From contig NZ_JAFEJG010000004.1 in the NCBI RefSeq assembly GCF_016888335.1, forward strand, positions 2,170,001 to 2,234,000: a stretch of 64,000 nucleotides of DNA, read 5' to 3'. The notes under the pieces are model-generated. The model was not told where the DNA came from, made no database searches, and saw nothing but the letters and a program-made list of their open reading frames with translations. A program made the translations under genes and the position numbers. This document shows, piece after piece, positions 48,419 through 58,005 of the stretch. The stretch comes from Janibacter endophyticus (GTDB lineage Bacteria; Actinomycetota; Actinomycetes; Actinomycetales; Dermatophilaceae). Each line of letters starts with the position of its first letter. The stretch's first letter is position 1.

Positions 48419-49176
48419 TGGGGGCCGGCCGCGTCGATGGCATCGGCGAGGGTGAGCGTGCCCTGGTAGAGGGCAGAGCCGATGATCGCGCCCTCGACGC
48501 CCTCGGGGACGAGCTCGCGCAGGGCGACGACGTCGTCACGCGTGGTGACCCCGCCCGAGGCCACGACGGGCCGGTCGGTGGCGGCGCACACGTCGCGCAG
48601 CAGCTGGAGGTTCGGCCCCTGGAGCATGCCGTCCTTGGCGACGTCGGTGACGACGTAGCGGGCGCAGCCCTCGGAGTCGAGGCGCGCGAGGGTCTCCCAC
48701 AGGTCTCCGCCCTCGCTCGTCCACCCGCGGGCCGCCAGCGTCGTGCCGCGGACGTCGAGCCCGACGGCGATCCGGTCGCCGTGCTCAGCGATGGCCCGGG
48801 CCGTCCACTCGGGGTGCTCGAGCGCCGCGGTGCCGAGGTTGACCCGTCGGCAGCCGGCGGCCAGGGCGCGCTGCAGGCTCTCCTCGTCGCGGATGCCGCC
48901 GCTCATCTCGACGTCGATGTCGAGCCGGCCGACGATCTCGGCGAGGAGCTCGGCGTTGCTCCCCCGCCCGAAGGCGGCGTCGAGGTCGACGAGGTGCAGC
49001 CACCGCGAGCCCTGCTCCTGCCAGGCCAGCGCGGCCTCGACGGGGTCGCCGAACTGCCCCCCGGAGCCGGCGATCCCCTGGACGAGCTGGACGGCCCGCC
49101 CCTCGGAGACGTCGACGGCCGGCAGCAGCTCGAGCGAGGGCGCGCCGGTCTCGGCGGTGGTGTCGGTCGTGGTCAC
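48415..49176 (-). CDS. priA: PriA: bifunctional phosphoribosyl isomerase A (HisA/TrpF)
   Basis: (beta-alpha)8 enzyme isomerising ProFAR in histidine synthesis and, in actinobacteria without trpF, phosphoribosylanthranilate in tryptophan synthesis. 253 residues. Seen: [20 protein letters not shown] with the catalytic Asp, [45 protein letters not shown] (second catalytic Asp) and phosphate loop [12 protein letters not shown]. Whether it does both reactions cannot be settled from the sequence alone; the actinobacterial setting favours it. GTG 49176 overlaps the hisH stop. Confidence 0.93.
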   Translation of the reverse strand: MTTTDTTAETGAPSLELLPAVDVSEGRAVQLVQGIAGSGGQFGDPVEAALAWQEQGSRWLHLVDLDAAFGRGSNAELLAEIVGRLDIDVEMSGGIRDEESLQRALAAGCRRVNLGTAALEHPEWTARAIAEHGDRIAVGLDVRGTTLAARGWTSEGGDLWETLARLDSEGCARYVVTDVAKDGMLQGPNLQLLRDVCAATDRPVVASGGVTTRDDVVALRELVPEGVEGAIIGSALYQGTLTLADAIDAAGPQ

Positions 49177-49802
49177 AGTGAGCTCACCCAGTTCTTCAGG
49201 AGGTGCAGTCCCGCGTCCCCGGACTTCTCGGGGTGGAACTGCGTGGCGGACAACGGGCCGTCCTCGACGGCCGCGACGAAGGGGTGACCGTGCTCGGCCG
49301 TCGTGACGACGGGCGGTCCGGGCGCGGCACAGAGCGCCGCGACGTCGGTCGCGGCGTAGGAGTGGACGAAGTAGAAGCGCTCGCCGTCGAGTCCCTCCAG
49401 CAGCGCGCTGCCGGCGCCCGCGGCGACGGGGGTCCAGCCCATGTGCGGGACGACCTCTGCGTCGATGCGGTGCACCGAGCCGGGCCAGACCGACAGCCCG
49501 CCGAGCGGGGTGGCAGCGGGCTCGTCGCTGCCCTCGAAGAGCACCTGCATCCCGACGCAGATCCCGAGGACCGGGGCCTGGCGGGTGCGACGGCGAGCGA
49601 TCACCCCTTCGCCCCCGGCCGCGAGGAGCCCCGCGATGCAGGCGTGGAAGTTCCCGACGCCAGGGACGAGCAGGCCGGCCGCGGCCTCGGCACGGTCGAG
49701 GTCGAAGGTCAGCTCGACCGCGGCCCCGACGTGCTCGAGGGCGCGGACGACGGAGCGGACGTTGCCGCTGCCGTAGTCGAGGACGACGACATCGGGCTTC
49801 AT
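49173..49802 (-). CDS. hisH: Imidazole glycerol phosphate synthase subunit HisH
   Basis: Glutaminase subunit supplying ammonia to HisF. 209 residues. Seen: [20 protein letters not shown], oxyanion strand PGVGNF, nucleophile in [24 protein letters not shown], and His/Glu of the triad in [15 protein letters not shown] 49802 overlaps the preceding stop (ATGA). hisF is not in the window. Confidence 0.97.
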   Translation of the reverse strand: MKPDVVVLDYGSGNVRSVVRALEHVGAAVELTFDLDRAEAAAGLLVPGVGNFHACIAGLLAAGGEGVIARRRTRQAPVLGICVGMQVLFEGSDEPAATPLGGLSVWPGSVHRIDAEVVPHMGWTPVAAGAGSALLEGLDGERFYFVHSYAATDVAALCAAPGPPVVTTAEHGHPFVAAVEDGPLSATQFHPEKSGDAGLHLLKNWVSSL

Positions 49803-50359
49803 GGGCGACCATCCTCGACGACTCGGGCGAACGCGGTGAGAGAGCGGGCGTCTGGCTCGACGACGGGGCCGGGCGGGTGCTCACCGCGGACGACGTCGGC
49901 CCCCGGCAGCCGCAGGGTCTCGAGCAGGGTGGCGAGCCACTCGTGGGCCGGGAGGGTGCGCTCTTCGAGGAGGTCGGTGACCTCGCGGGAGCCGACACCG
50001 GGGGCGAAGGGGGTGAGGTCCCCCGGTCTCAGGTGCGGCAGGCTGGTCCGGGCGACGGGCCCGGTGCGGGGGCGGACCGTCCAGCGCCGGATGGTGCGCC
50101 AGCCCGACGCCTGGGTCACGACGACCGCCCGGTCACCGACGACACCGACCCCGATGGACGGTGCGGAGCGTGGGCCGACCGGCCGGGCGAGCAGGACGGT
50201 CGTCGGGTCGTCGTACGGCTCGGCGGCGGCGGCGCGTCCGTCCGCGCTCGTCACGAGCGTCCACCCCTGCTCCTCGGCGACGTGGCACGCGACGACGCCG
50301 CGCCGGACCCACGTCATCGCTGACGCGGCCGGGACGGGGACGAGGACGAGGGCGGTCAC
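49799..50359 (-). CDS. Hypothetical protein within the histidine operon
   Basis: 186 residues, function unknown. Seen: [22 protein letters not shown], a Trp/Thr/Arg-rich middle ([16 protein letters not shown]) and [15 protein letters not shown]. No membrane segment or known motif. GTG 50359 is 10 bases after hisB, and its stop overlaps hisH, so it is clearly part of the operon. It may be a small structural or regulatory protein; I do not recognise it. Confidence 0.75.
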   Translation of the reverse strand: MTALVLVPVPAASAMTWVRRGVVACHVAEEQGWTLVTSADGRAAAAEPYDDPTTVLLARPVGPRSAPSIGVGVVGDRAVVVTQASGWRTIRRWTVRPRTGPVARTSLPHLRPGDLTPFAPGVGSREVTDLLEERTLPAHEWLATLLETLRLPGADVVRGEHPPGPVVEPDARSLTAFARVVEDGRP

Positions 50360-50369
50360 GCGGCCAGGC

Positions 50370-51002
50370 TTACAGCGCGCCCTTGGCGCTCGGGATGCCG
50401 ACGACGCGGGGGTCCTGGGCCACGGCCGCGCGCAGGGCGCGGGCGACGGCCTTGAACTGAGCCTCGACGATGTGGTGCGGGTCGCGGCCCGAGAGGACGC
50501 GTACGTGCAGGGCGATGCCCGCGTGGTGCGCGAGCGACTCGAAGACGTGCCGGGTCAGCGACCCGACGTAGCTGCCGCCGATGATGACGTACTCCTGCCC
50601 GGCGGGCTCGCCGGTGTGGACCACGTAGGGGCGCCCCGCGACGTCGACGACCGCGTGGACGAGCGCCTCGTCGAGCGGCACGGTGGCGTCGCCGAAACGA
50701 GAGATGCCGGACTTGTCACCGAGCGCCTCGCGCAGCGCGTCGCCGAGGCAGATCGCGACGTCCTCGACCGTGTGGTGGGCGTCGACGTCGATGTCGCCGG
50801 TCGCCCGGACGTCGATGTCGATGAGGCTGTGCTTCGCCAGCGAGTGGAGCATGTGGTCGTAGAAGCGCACGCCCGTCTCGACCGAGCTGCGCCCGGTGCC
50901 GTCGAGGTTGATCGTCAGCTCGATCGAGCTCTCCGAGGTCGCCCGGCGGATGGTCGCGGTCCGGCCGGTCGCCGCGGCGCTCGTCTGCTCGCTCGTGGTC
51001 AC
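50370..51002 (-). CDS. hisB: Imidazoleglycerol-phosphate dehydratase
   Basis: Dehydrates imidazoleglycerol phosphate. 210 residues, monofunctional (no phosphatase domain). Seen: [56 protein letters not shown] with the metal-binding HH-E, and [14 protein letters not shown] 51002 overlaps the hisC stop (GTGA). Confidence 0.97.
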   Translation of the reverse strand: MTTSEQTSAAATGRTATIRRATSESSIELTINLDGTGRSSVETGVRFYDHMLHSLAKHSLIDIDVRATGDIDVDAHHTVEDVAICLGDALREALGDKSGISRFGDATVPLDEALVHAVVDVAGRPYVVHTGEPAGQEYVIIGGSYVGSLTRHVFESLAHHAGIALHVRVLSGRDPHHIVEAQFKAVARALRAAVAQDPRVVGIPSAKGAL

Positions 51003-52180
51003 GTCGTGGCTCCTTGTCGTGGTGCGGTGCTGCGGTGGGGCTGGCTCTGGAGGTGCTCGGGGAGCAGCTCGGCCATGGCGGTGAGGAAGGCGGTGGCCTC
51101 CTCCGGCGTGCCGGCGGTGACGCGGAGGTGGTGCGGGATCCCGACGTCGCGGACGAGGATGCCCGCTTCGAGGAGAGCCTGCCAGGTCGTGGGCGCGTCG
51201 GCGAGGCCCCCGAAGAGGACGAAGTTCGCGTCGCTGGGGACCGGGCGCAGCCCCATGGCAGCGAGCTCTGTGACGAGCCGGTCGCGTTGCCCCTTGATCG
51301 CTTCGACCGTGGAGAGCAGCTGCTCGGCGTGCGCGAGAGAGACCTCGGCGATCGTCTGGGTCGGCGTGGAGAGGTGGTAGGGCAGCCGGACGAGACGGAG
51401 CGCGTCGACGAGCGCCGGGTGCGCGGCGAGGTAGCCGAGGCGCGCGCCGGCGAGGGTGAAGGCCTTGCTCATCGTCCGGGTGACGACGAGACGCTCGTGG
51501 TCCTCGAGGAGCTCGAGCGCACTTGGTGTGCCCGGTCGGGCGAACTCCGCGTAGGCCTCGTCGACGACGACGATCGCGCGGGGCGCGGCGGCGAGCACGG
51601 CCTCGATCGACTCGAAGGGCAGGGCCGTGCCGGTCGGGTTGTTCGGCGAGCACAGGAAGACGAGGTCCGGGTCGGCCGCCCGGGCCTGCTCGACGGCCGA
51701 GCCGATCTCGAGGTCGAAGGTCTGCGCGTCGCGCTGCCCGTCGACCCAGCGGGTGCCGAGGGTCTCGACGATGATCGGGTGCATCGAGTAGGCGGGGGTG
51801 AAGCCGAGCGCGGTGCGCCCCTGCCCCCCGAAGGCCTGAACGAGGTGCTGGAGCACCTCGTTGCTGCCGTTGCCGGCCCACAGCTGCTCGGGTCGCAGGC
51901 TCACCCCTGACTGGAGCGCGAGGTAGTCGACGAGGGCCTGGCGCAGCCCGGTGAACTCGCGGTCTGGGTAGCGGTTGAGCCCGACGAGGTCGCGGCCGAG
52001 CCGGTCGAGGACGTCGGCGACGACCTCGGGGGGCACGGGGTAGCTGCTCTCGTTGGTGTTGAGCTGGACGGCGACGTCGAGCTGGGGGGCCCCGTAGGCG
52101 GTGCGTCCTCGCAGGTCGGGGCGAAGGGCGGCGCGCACCTGCTCGCCGTCGGCCAGCGGCGCGCGCTCGTCGGCCGTCAT
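50999..52180 (-). CDS. hisC: Histidinol-phosphate aminotransferase
   Basis: PLP enzyme making histidinol phosphate. 393 residues. Seen: [73 protein letters not shown] and the PLP lysine in [21 protein letters not shown] 52180 overlaps the hisD stop (ATGA). The C-terminal tail after LLPEHL is Gln/His/Thr-rich and not conserved-looking. Confidence 0.97.
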   Translation of the reverse strand: MTADERAPLADGEQVRAALRPDLRGRTAYGAPQLDVAVQLNTNESSYPVPPEVVADVLDRLGRDLVGLNRYPDREFTGLRQALVDYLALQSGVSLRPEQLWAGNGSNEVLQHLVQAFGGQGRTALGFTPAYSMHPIIVETLGTRWVDGQRDAQTFDLEIGSAVEQARAADPDLVFLCSPNNPTGTALPFESIEAVLAAAPRAIVVVDEAYAEFARPGTPSALELLEDHERLVVTRTMSKAFTLAGARLGYLAAHPALVDALRLVRLPYHLSTPTQTIAEVSLAHAEQLLSTVEAIKGQRDRLVTELAAMGLRPVPSDANFVLFGGLADAPTTWQALLEAGILVRDVGIPHHLRVTAGTPEEATAFLTAMAELLPEHLQSQPHRSTAPRQGATT

Positions 52181-53535
52181 GACGCACCCTCGCCGGTGCG
52201 CGCGGTGACCGCCTCGCCGTGGGCCGGGAGGTCCTCGGCCTGCGCGAGCGTGACGACGTGCGGACCGATCTCGGCGAGCGCGGCCTCGTCGTACTCCACG
52301 ACGTGGATGCCGCGCAGGAAGGACTGCACGGACAGCCCGCTGCTGTGGCACGCGCACCCACCGGTGGGCAGGACGTGGTTGCTGCCGGCGGCGTAGTCGC
52401 CGAGCGAGACCGGGCTGTAGGGCCCGACGAAGATCGCGCCGGCGTTGCGCACCCGCGCGGCGACGCCGGGGGCGTCCTCGGTGATGACCTCGAGGTGCTC
52501 GGCCGCGTACGCGTTGACGACCGCCAGCCCCGCGTCGACGTCGTCGACGAGGACGGTGCCCGACTGCGGTCCGGTGAGCGCCGTGACGACCCGCTCCGAG
52601 TGCTTGGTCGCGGCCGCGCGGCGGGCGACCGCGGCATCGACGGCCTCGGCGAGCTCGACGCTGTCGGTGACGAGCACGGAGGCGGCGAGCGGGTCGTGCT
52701 CGGCCTGGCTGATGAGGTCGGCGGCGACGAGGTCGGGGTCGGCGCTCGCGTCGGCGAGCACGGCGATCTCGGTCGGCCCGGCCTCGGCGTCGATCCCGAT
52801 GAGCCCCTTGAGCTTGCGCTTGGCGGCGGCGACGAAGACGTTGCCCGGGCCGGTGACGAGGCTGACCGGCTCGCAGCGGGGGGTCTCGCCCTCGCCGGTC
52901 GCCGCGGTCGTGTCGTCGAAGCCGTGGGCGAAGGCGGCGACCGCCTGGGCCCCGCCCATCGCGTAGACCTCGTCGACACCGAGGAGCGCGCACGCCGCGA
53001 GGATGGTCGGGTGCGGGTAGCCCGCGAGCTCACCCTGGTTCTCCCGCTGCGGAGGGCTGGCGACGGCGAGCGAGCCGACCCCGGCGATCTGGGCCGGGAC
53101 GACGTTCATGACGACGGAGGACGGGTAGACGGCCAGGCCGCCGGGCACGTAGAGGCCCACCCGGTCCACGGGCACCCAACGCTCGGTGACGGTGCCGCCG
53201 CGGGTCACCTGGGTCGTCCGGTCGGTCCGGGTCTGGTCCGCGTGGACGAGCCGCGCCCGCTCGATCGAGATCTCCAGGGCGCGCCGGACGTCCGGGTCGA
53301 GCTGGTCGAGGGCCAGCGTCAGGACCTCGGCCGGCACCCGGAGCCGGGTGGGCCGCACGCCGTCGAAGCGCTCGGCGAGGTCGAGCAGCGCCTCGGCACC
53401 ACGCTCGGCGACGTCGTCGATGATCGGCGTGACGGCGTGGAGGGCGGCCTCCACGTCGTACTCGGCGCGCGGCAGGGCGGCACGGAGCTCGGTCACCGAC
53501 AGGGCGGTGCCACGCAGGTCAGTCGTCGAGAGCAT
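52177..53535 (-). CDS. hisD: Histidinol dehydrogenase
   Basis: Zinc- and NAD-dependent oxidation of histidinol to histidine, final step. 452 residues. Seen: [74 protein letters not shown]-like [15 protein letters not shown], and [12 protein letters not shown]-like [14 protein letters not shown] near the end. First gene of the his operon. Start ATG 53535 lies 6 bases after TAGGAT (53542-53547), so it is probably leaderless. Confidence 0.97.
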   Translation of the reverse strand: MLSTTDLRGTALSVTELRAALPRAEYDVEAALHAVTPIIDDVAERGAEALLDLAERFDGVRPTRLRVPAEVLTLALDQLDPDVRRALEISIERARLVHADQTRTDRTTQVTRGGTVTERWVPVDRVGLYVPGGLAVYPSSVVMNVVPAQIAGVGSLAVASPPQRENQGELAGYPHPTILAACALLGVDEVYAMGGAQAVAAFAHGFDDTTAATGEGETPRCEPVSLVTGPGNVFVAAAKRKLKGLIGIDAEAGPTEIAVLADASADPDLVAADLISQAEHDPLAASVLVTDSVELAEAVDAAVARRAAATKHSERVVTALTGPQSGTVLVDDVDAGLAVVNAYAAEHLEVITEDAPGVAARVRNAGAIFVGPYSPVSLGDYAAGSNHVLPTGGCACHSSGLSVQSFLRGIHVVEYDEAALAEIGPHVVTLAQAEDLPAHGEAVTARTGEGAS

Positions 53536-53600
53536 GCCCTCATCCTAGGTTTCCCAGCCGCTCCCCCTTCGCCTGGTCTCACCGCGCGACGGGGTGCCGC

Positions 53601-56582
53601 TCAGCTCTCCCCATAGAAGACGCGGTCGGTGACCGCCCGCGCGTGGCGGGCGGCCCGCCGGTAGGACTCCGCGAGGGCGTTGCCCGACAGGGGCGGCAGG
53701 CCGACGATCCGGCCGACGCCGTCGGCCTCTCGGAGGTTGGAGGGCACCGAGTCGACGGGTCGGCCCCGCAGCAGCATGCCGGCGTTGCGCAGGCGGGACG
53801 CGAGCGACCAGGCGCGCCGCATCTCGTCGGCGTCCCCGGCGTCGAGCAGGCCCGCCTCGACCGCCGCGGCGATGGCCGGGAGGGTCTCGGTGGTCCGCAG
53901 GCCCGGCACGGCGTGAGCGTGCTGCATCTGGATGAGCTGGATCGTCCACTCGACGTCGGAGAGGCCGCCGTAGCCGAGCTTGAAGTGCGTCCGGCGGTCC
54001 GCGCCGCGCGGCAGCCGCTCGCCCTCCATCCGGGCCTTGAGCCGACGGATCTGGCGGACGGCGTCGAGGCTCAGCCCGTCCTCCGGCCACCGGAGAGGGT
54101 CGATGAGGGCGACGAAGCGCTCCCCGAGGCCCGGGTCGCCCGCCGCCGGTGCGGCTCGGAGCAGCGCCTGGGCCTCCCAGGTCTCGGACCACCGGTCGTA
54201 GTACGCCCGGTAGGAGGCCAGGCTGCGGACGAGGGGTCCCGCCTTGCCCTCGGGTCGCAGGTCGGCGTCCAGCCCGAGCGGCGGGTCCGACCCGGGGGTA
54301 CCGAGCAGGGTGCGCAGCCGGGTGATGACGGCGGTCGCCGCCTCCTGGGCCGCCTGCTCCTCCACCCCGTCGTGCGGGTCGTGGACGAAGAGGACGTCGG
54401 CGTCGCTCGCGTAGCCGACCTCACGGCCCCCGAGCCGGCCCATGCCGACGATGAGCAGGTCCGTGCCGATCTCGCGCCCCAGCTCGGCCTCGACGGCGGG
54501 GACGATCACGCCGAGGGTGGCGTCGAGGGTCGCGCCGGTGAGGTCGGTGAGCGCCTCGCCGACGTCGTCGAGCGTGATCTGCTCGGTGAGGTCGGCGACG
54601 GCCACCCGGAAGAACTCGGCCCGACGGATCGCCCGGATCGAGGCGACCGCGGCCTCCGGGTCGTCCCGGCGCCCGGCGGCCGCACGCATGCGACGCAGGA
54701 TGTCCTCACGGGAGCGGGGCACGAGCCCCGCGCTGTCGCCGAGCATCTGCACGGCCTCCGGGCTCGCGATGAGCAGCTCGGAGGCGAAGCGGCTCGCCGC
54801 GAGGACCTTGGCGAGGGTGCGCGCGGCGTTGCCCTCGTCGCGGAGCAGCCGCAGGTACCAGTGGGTCGTACCGAGCGCCTCGCTCACCTTGCGGAAGCCG
54901 AGCAGGCCCGCGTCCGGGTCGGCCTCGTCGGCGAACCAGCCGAGCATCACGGGGAGCAGCTGGCGCTGGATCGAGGCGGTGCGTGAGACCCCGCCCGTGA
55001 GCGCCTCGAGGTGACGCAGGGCGCCGGCCGGGTCGCGGTAGCCGAGCGCGGCCAGACGCTCCTTGGCCGCCTCGGGCGAGAGCCGCACCTCGTCGGTCGA
55101 GAGGCGCGCGACCGCGGAGAGCAGCGGGCGGTAGAAGAGGCGCTCGTGCAGCCGGCGGACCTCGAGCGACATCTCGGACCGCAGCTGCTGCACGGACTTC
55201 TCCGGCTCGGAGAAGAGCCGCAGACCACGGCCGAGGTGGCGCAGCTCGGCCGATGCCGTCGGCATGAGGTGGGTCCGGCGCATGCGTCGGAGCTGGATCC
55301 GGTGCTCGAGGGTCCGCAGCGTGCGGTAGGCGCGGTCGAGCGTCGCCGCGTCCTCGCGGGCCACGTAGCCACCCGCGGACAGTGCGGCGAGCGCCTCGAG
55401 CGTCGTCGCGGACCGCAGCGTGTCGTCGGTGCGACCGTGGACCAGCTGGAGCAGCTGGACGCTGAACTCGACGTCGCGCAGCCCGCCGGGACCCAGCTTG
55501 AGCTGGCGCTTCGCCTCGGCTGCGGGGATGTGGTCCTCGACGCGTCGGCGCATCGCCTGGACGTCGTCGACGAAGTCCTCGCGGGAGGCGGCCTGCCAGA
55601 CGAAGGGGCGGATCGCATCGAGGTAGGCCCGCCCGACCTCGGGGTCACCGGCCATGGGACGTGCCTTGAGGAGGGCCTGGAACTCCCACGTCTTGGCCCA
55701 GCGCTCGTAGTAGGTGCGGTGGCTGGCGACCGTGCGGACGACCTGTCCCTGCTTGCCCTCGGGCCGCAGCGCGGCGTCGACCTCCCAGAGCGACCCGTGG
55801 CCGGTGGCCTGGCTGCAGACGGCCATGAGGCGGGTCGCGAGCCGGGTGGCCACGGCCATCGCCTCCACCTCGTCGGCGCCCTCGGCCGGCTCGGCGACGA
55901 AGATGACGTCGACGTCGGAGATGTAGTTGAGCTCGCGACCGCCGCTCTTGCCCATCCCGATGACGCTGAGCCGGGCGGCGGACGCGTCGGGTCCGAGCTC
56001 GTCCTGCGCGATGACGAGGGCGGCCTCGAGCGCGGCGCCGGCGAGGTCGGCCAGCGCGGCCGCCGTCGTCGGCAGCAGCTCGATGGGGTCCTCGGCGGTG
56101 ACGTCGAGGGCGGCGATGCCCACGAGCTGGCGTCGGTACTCGACGCGCAGCGCGTCCTGCGGCTCGAGGCCACCCGGGTCGTGGACGGCCGCGATGAGCC
56201 GCTCCGAGCGTGCCTCCGGTGCGAGGTGCTCGGCCTCGAGCGCGGCCCGCCAGTGCGCCGGGTGGGCGACGAGGTGGTCGGTCAGGGCGCTCGACGCGCC
56301 GAGCACGCCGAGCAGCCGCTGCCGCGCTCGCTCGCCCTCGCACAGCGCCGACGTCAGCTCCTCGACGACGGTCCCCACGTGGCCGGCTGCCTCGGCGAGG
56401 CGGACGAGGCCGAGGAGCGCCCCGTCGGGATCAGCGGTGCGTCCCAGCGCGTCGAGGATCGCGTCACGGCAGAGCGTCAGCGGCTCGAGCGCGGGGTCGG
56501 CGAGCAGCTGCTCCGCCCGGGTGGCGTCGACGAGGCCGCGGCGGGCCAGGTTCGAGGGGGCGCGGCCGGCGGTGCCTGCCAT
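53601..56582 (-). CDS. glnE: Glutamine synthetase adenylyltransferase / adenylyl-removing enzyme
   Basis: Bifunctional nucleotidyltransferase that adenylylates and de-adenylylates glutamine synthetase in response to nitrogen state. 993 residues. Two catalytic domains are seen, each with the G-G-x-E---SD-D signature: GMGKSGGRELNYISDVDVIF (about 240) and GMGRLGGREVGYASDADVLF (about 720), each followed by DAALRPEGKQG or DADLRPEGKAG and a helical HD-like part. ATG 56582 shares one base with the glnA stop (TGATG). Confidence 0.97.
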   Translation of the reverse strand: MAGTAGRAPSNLARRGLVDATRAEQLLADPALEPLTLCRDAILDALGRTADPDGALLGLVRLAEAAGHVGTVVEELTSALCEGERARQRLLGVLGASSALTDHLVAHPAHWRAALEAEHLAPEARSERLIAAVHDPGGLEPQDALRVEYRRQLVGIAALDVTAEDPIELLPTTAAALADLAGAALEAALVIAQDELGPDASAARLSVIGMGKSGGRELNYISDVDVIFVAEPAEGADEVEAMAVATRLATRLMAVCSQATGHGSLWEVDAALRPEGKQGQVVRTVASHRTYYERWAKTWEFQALLKARPMAGDPEVGRAYLDAIRPFVWQAASREDFVDDVQAMRRRVEDHIPAAEAKRQLKLGPGGLRDVEFSVQLLQLVHGRTDDTLRSATTLEALAALSAGGYVAREDAATLDRAYRTLRTLEHRIQLRRMRRTHLMPTASAELRHLGRGLRLFSEPEKSVQQLRSEMSLEVRRLHERLFYRPLLSAVARLSTDEVRLSPEAAKERLAALGYRDPAGALRHLEALTGGVSRTASIQRQLLPVMLGWFADEADPDAGLLGFRKVSEALGTTHWYLRLLRDEGNAARTLAKVLAASRFASELLIASPEAVQMLGDSAGLVPRSREDILRRMRAAAGRRDDPEAAVASIRAIRRAEFFRVAVADLTEQITLDDVGEALTDLTGATLDATLGVIVPAVEAELGREIGTDLLIVGMGRLGGREVGYASDADVLFVHDPHDGVEEQAAQEAATAVITRLRTLLGTPGSDPPLGLDADLRPEGKAGPLVRSLASYRAYYDRWSETWEAQALLRAAPAAGDPGLGERFVALIDPLRWPEDGLSLDAVRQIRRLKARMEGERLPRGADRRTHFKLGYGGLSDVEWTIQLIQMQHAHAVPGLRTTETLPAIAAAVEAGLLDAGDADEMRRAWSLASRLRNAGMLLRGRPVDSVPSNLREADGVGRIVGLPPLSGNALAESYRRAARHARAVTDRVFYGES

Positions 56583-57916
56583 CAGAGCCGGGGCAGCAGG
56601 TGCTCGAGCTCGAAGGGGGTCACCTGGTGACGGTAGTCGTCCCACTCCTGCTTCTTGTTGCGCAGGACGAAGTCGAAGACGTGCTCGCCGAGCGTCTCGG
56701 CGACGAGCTCGCTGGACTCCATCGCGTCGATGGCCTCGGAGAGCGAGGCCGGCAGCGGCTTGATCCCCATGGCCCGGCGCTCGCGGTCGGTGAGCTGCCA
56801 GACGTCGTCCTCGGTCTCGGCGGGCAGCTTGTAGCCCTCCTCGATCCCCTTGAGGCCCGCGGCGAGCATCACCGAGAAGGCGAGGTAGGGGTTGCACGCC
56901 GGGTCGATGGTGCGCAGCTCGACACGGCTGCTGTTGGCCTTGTTGGGCTTGTACATCGGCACCCGGACCATGGCGGAGCGGTTGTTGTGCCCCCAGGTGA
57001 GGTGCGCGGGCGCCTCGCCGCCGCCCCAGAGCCGCTTGTAGCTGTTGACCCACTGGTTGGTGATGAGGGTGAACTCCCGGCCGTGGGTGAGCAGGCCGGC
57101 GATGAACTGGCGACCGGTCTTGCTCAACGAGTACGGCGCGCCGGGCTCGTAGAAGGCGTTGGTGTCGCCCTCGAAGAGCGACATGTGGGTGTGCATGCCC
57201 GACCCGGGGTGGTCGGCGAAGACCTTGGGCATGAAGGTCGCGTAGACGCCCTGCTCGAGCGCCACCTCCTTGATGACCGTGCGGAAGGTCATGATGTTGT
57301 CCGCCGTCGAGAGCGCGTCGGCGTAGCGCAGGTCGATCTCGTTCTGCCCCGGCGCGCCCTCGTGGTGGCTGAACTCCACCGAGATCCCGACCTGCTCGAG
57401 CATCGTGATGGCGGCCCGGCGGAAGTCGTGGGCCGTGCCCTTCGGGACGTGGTCGAAGTAGCCGCCGTCGTCGACCGGCTCCGGCGCGTGCTTGGGGGTG
57501 CCCTGCTTGAGCAGGAAGAACTCGATCTCCGGGTGGGTGTAGAAGGAGAAGCCCATGTCCGCGGCCCGGCTCAGCGTGCGCCGCAGGACGTACCGCGCGT
57601 CGGCGAGCGCCGGGTTGCCGTCGGGCAGGGTGATGTCGCAGAACATCCGCGCGGTCCCCGGCCGCTCCCCACGCCAGGGCAGCACCTGGAAGGTCGACGG
57701 GTCGGGCTTGGCGAGCATGTCCGCCTCGTAGACGCGGGTGAAGCCCTCGATCGCGCTGCCGTCGAAGCCGATGCCCTCGGTGAAGGCACCCTCGAGCTCG
57801 GCGGGGGCGATCGCGACGGACTTCAGGGTCCCGAGGACGTCGGTGAACCAGAGCCGGACGAAGCGGATGTCCCGCTCCTCGATGGTGCGAAGGACGAACT
57901 CCTGCTGACGATCCAT
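56582..57916 (-). CDS. glnA: Glutamine synthetase, GlnA2 type
   Basis: Type I glutamine synthetase paralogue corresponding to M. tuberculosis GlnA2 (Rv2222c, also beside glnE). 444 residues. Seen: IRFVRLWFTDVLGTLKSV, GFDGSAIEGF, EIEFFLL, PGQNEIDLRY, GSGMHTHMSLFE, NSYKRLWGGGEAPAHL and SSRVELRTIDPACNPYL. It is shorter than GlnA1, and the segment where GlnA1 has the adenylylated Tyr reads RAMGIKPLPASL, without a Tyr. ATG 57916 lies 6 bases after CAGGAT (57923-57928), probably leaderless. Confidence 0.95.
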   Translation of the reverse strand: MDRQQEFVLRTIEERDIRFVRLWFTDVLGTLKSVAIAPAELEGAFTEGIGFDGSAIEGFTRVYEADMLAKPDPSTFQVLPWRGERPGTARMFCDITLPDGNPALADARYVLRRTLSRAADMGFSFYTHPEIEFFLLKQGTPKHAPEPVDDGGYFDHVPKGTAHDFRRAAITMLEQVGISVEFSHHEGAPGQNEIDLRYADALSTADNIMTFRTVIKEVALEQGVYATFMPKVFADHPGSGMHTHMSLFEGDTNAFYEPGAPYSLSKTGRQFIAGLLTHGREFTLITNQWVNSYKRLWGGGEAPAHLTWGHNNRSAMVRVPMYKPNKANSSRVELRTIDPACNPYLAFSVMLAAGLKGIEEGYKLPAETEDDVWQLTDRERRAMGIKPLPASLSEAIDAMESSELVAETLGEHVFDFVLRNKKQEWDDYRHQVTPFELEHLLPRL

Positions 57917-57954
57917 GGACTCATCCTGCCGTAGTCGGCGACGGGATAGACGAA

Positions 57955-57980
57955 GGCCCCGGAGCGTGAGCTCCGGGGCC
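57955..57980 (-). terminator. Terminator of the M6 protease gene
   Basis: Perfect hairpin GGCCCCGGAGC-gtga-GCTCCGGGGCC, 26 bases beyond the protease stop on the minus strand, followed by TTCGTCT. It separates the protease transcript from glnA. Confidence 0.8.
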
Positions 57981-58005
57981 GTCGTCGGTGGTGCTGCGAC
58001 CGCGA

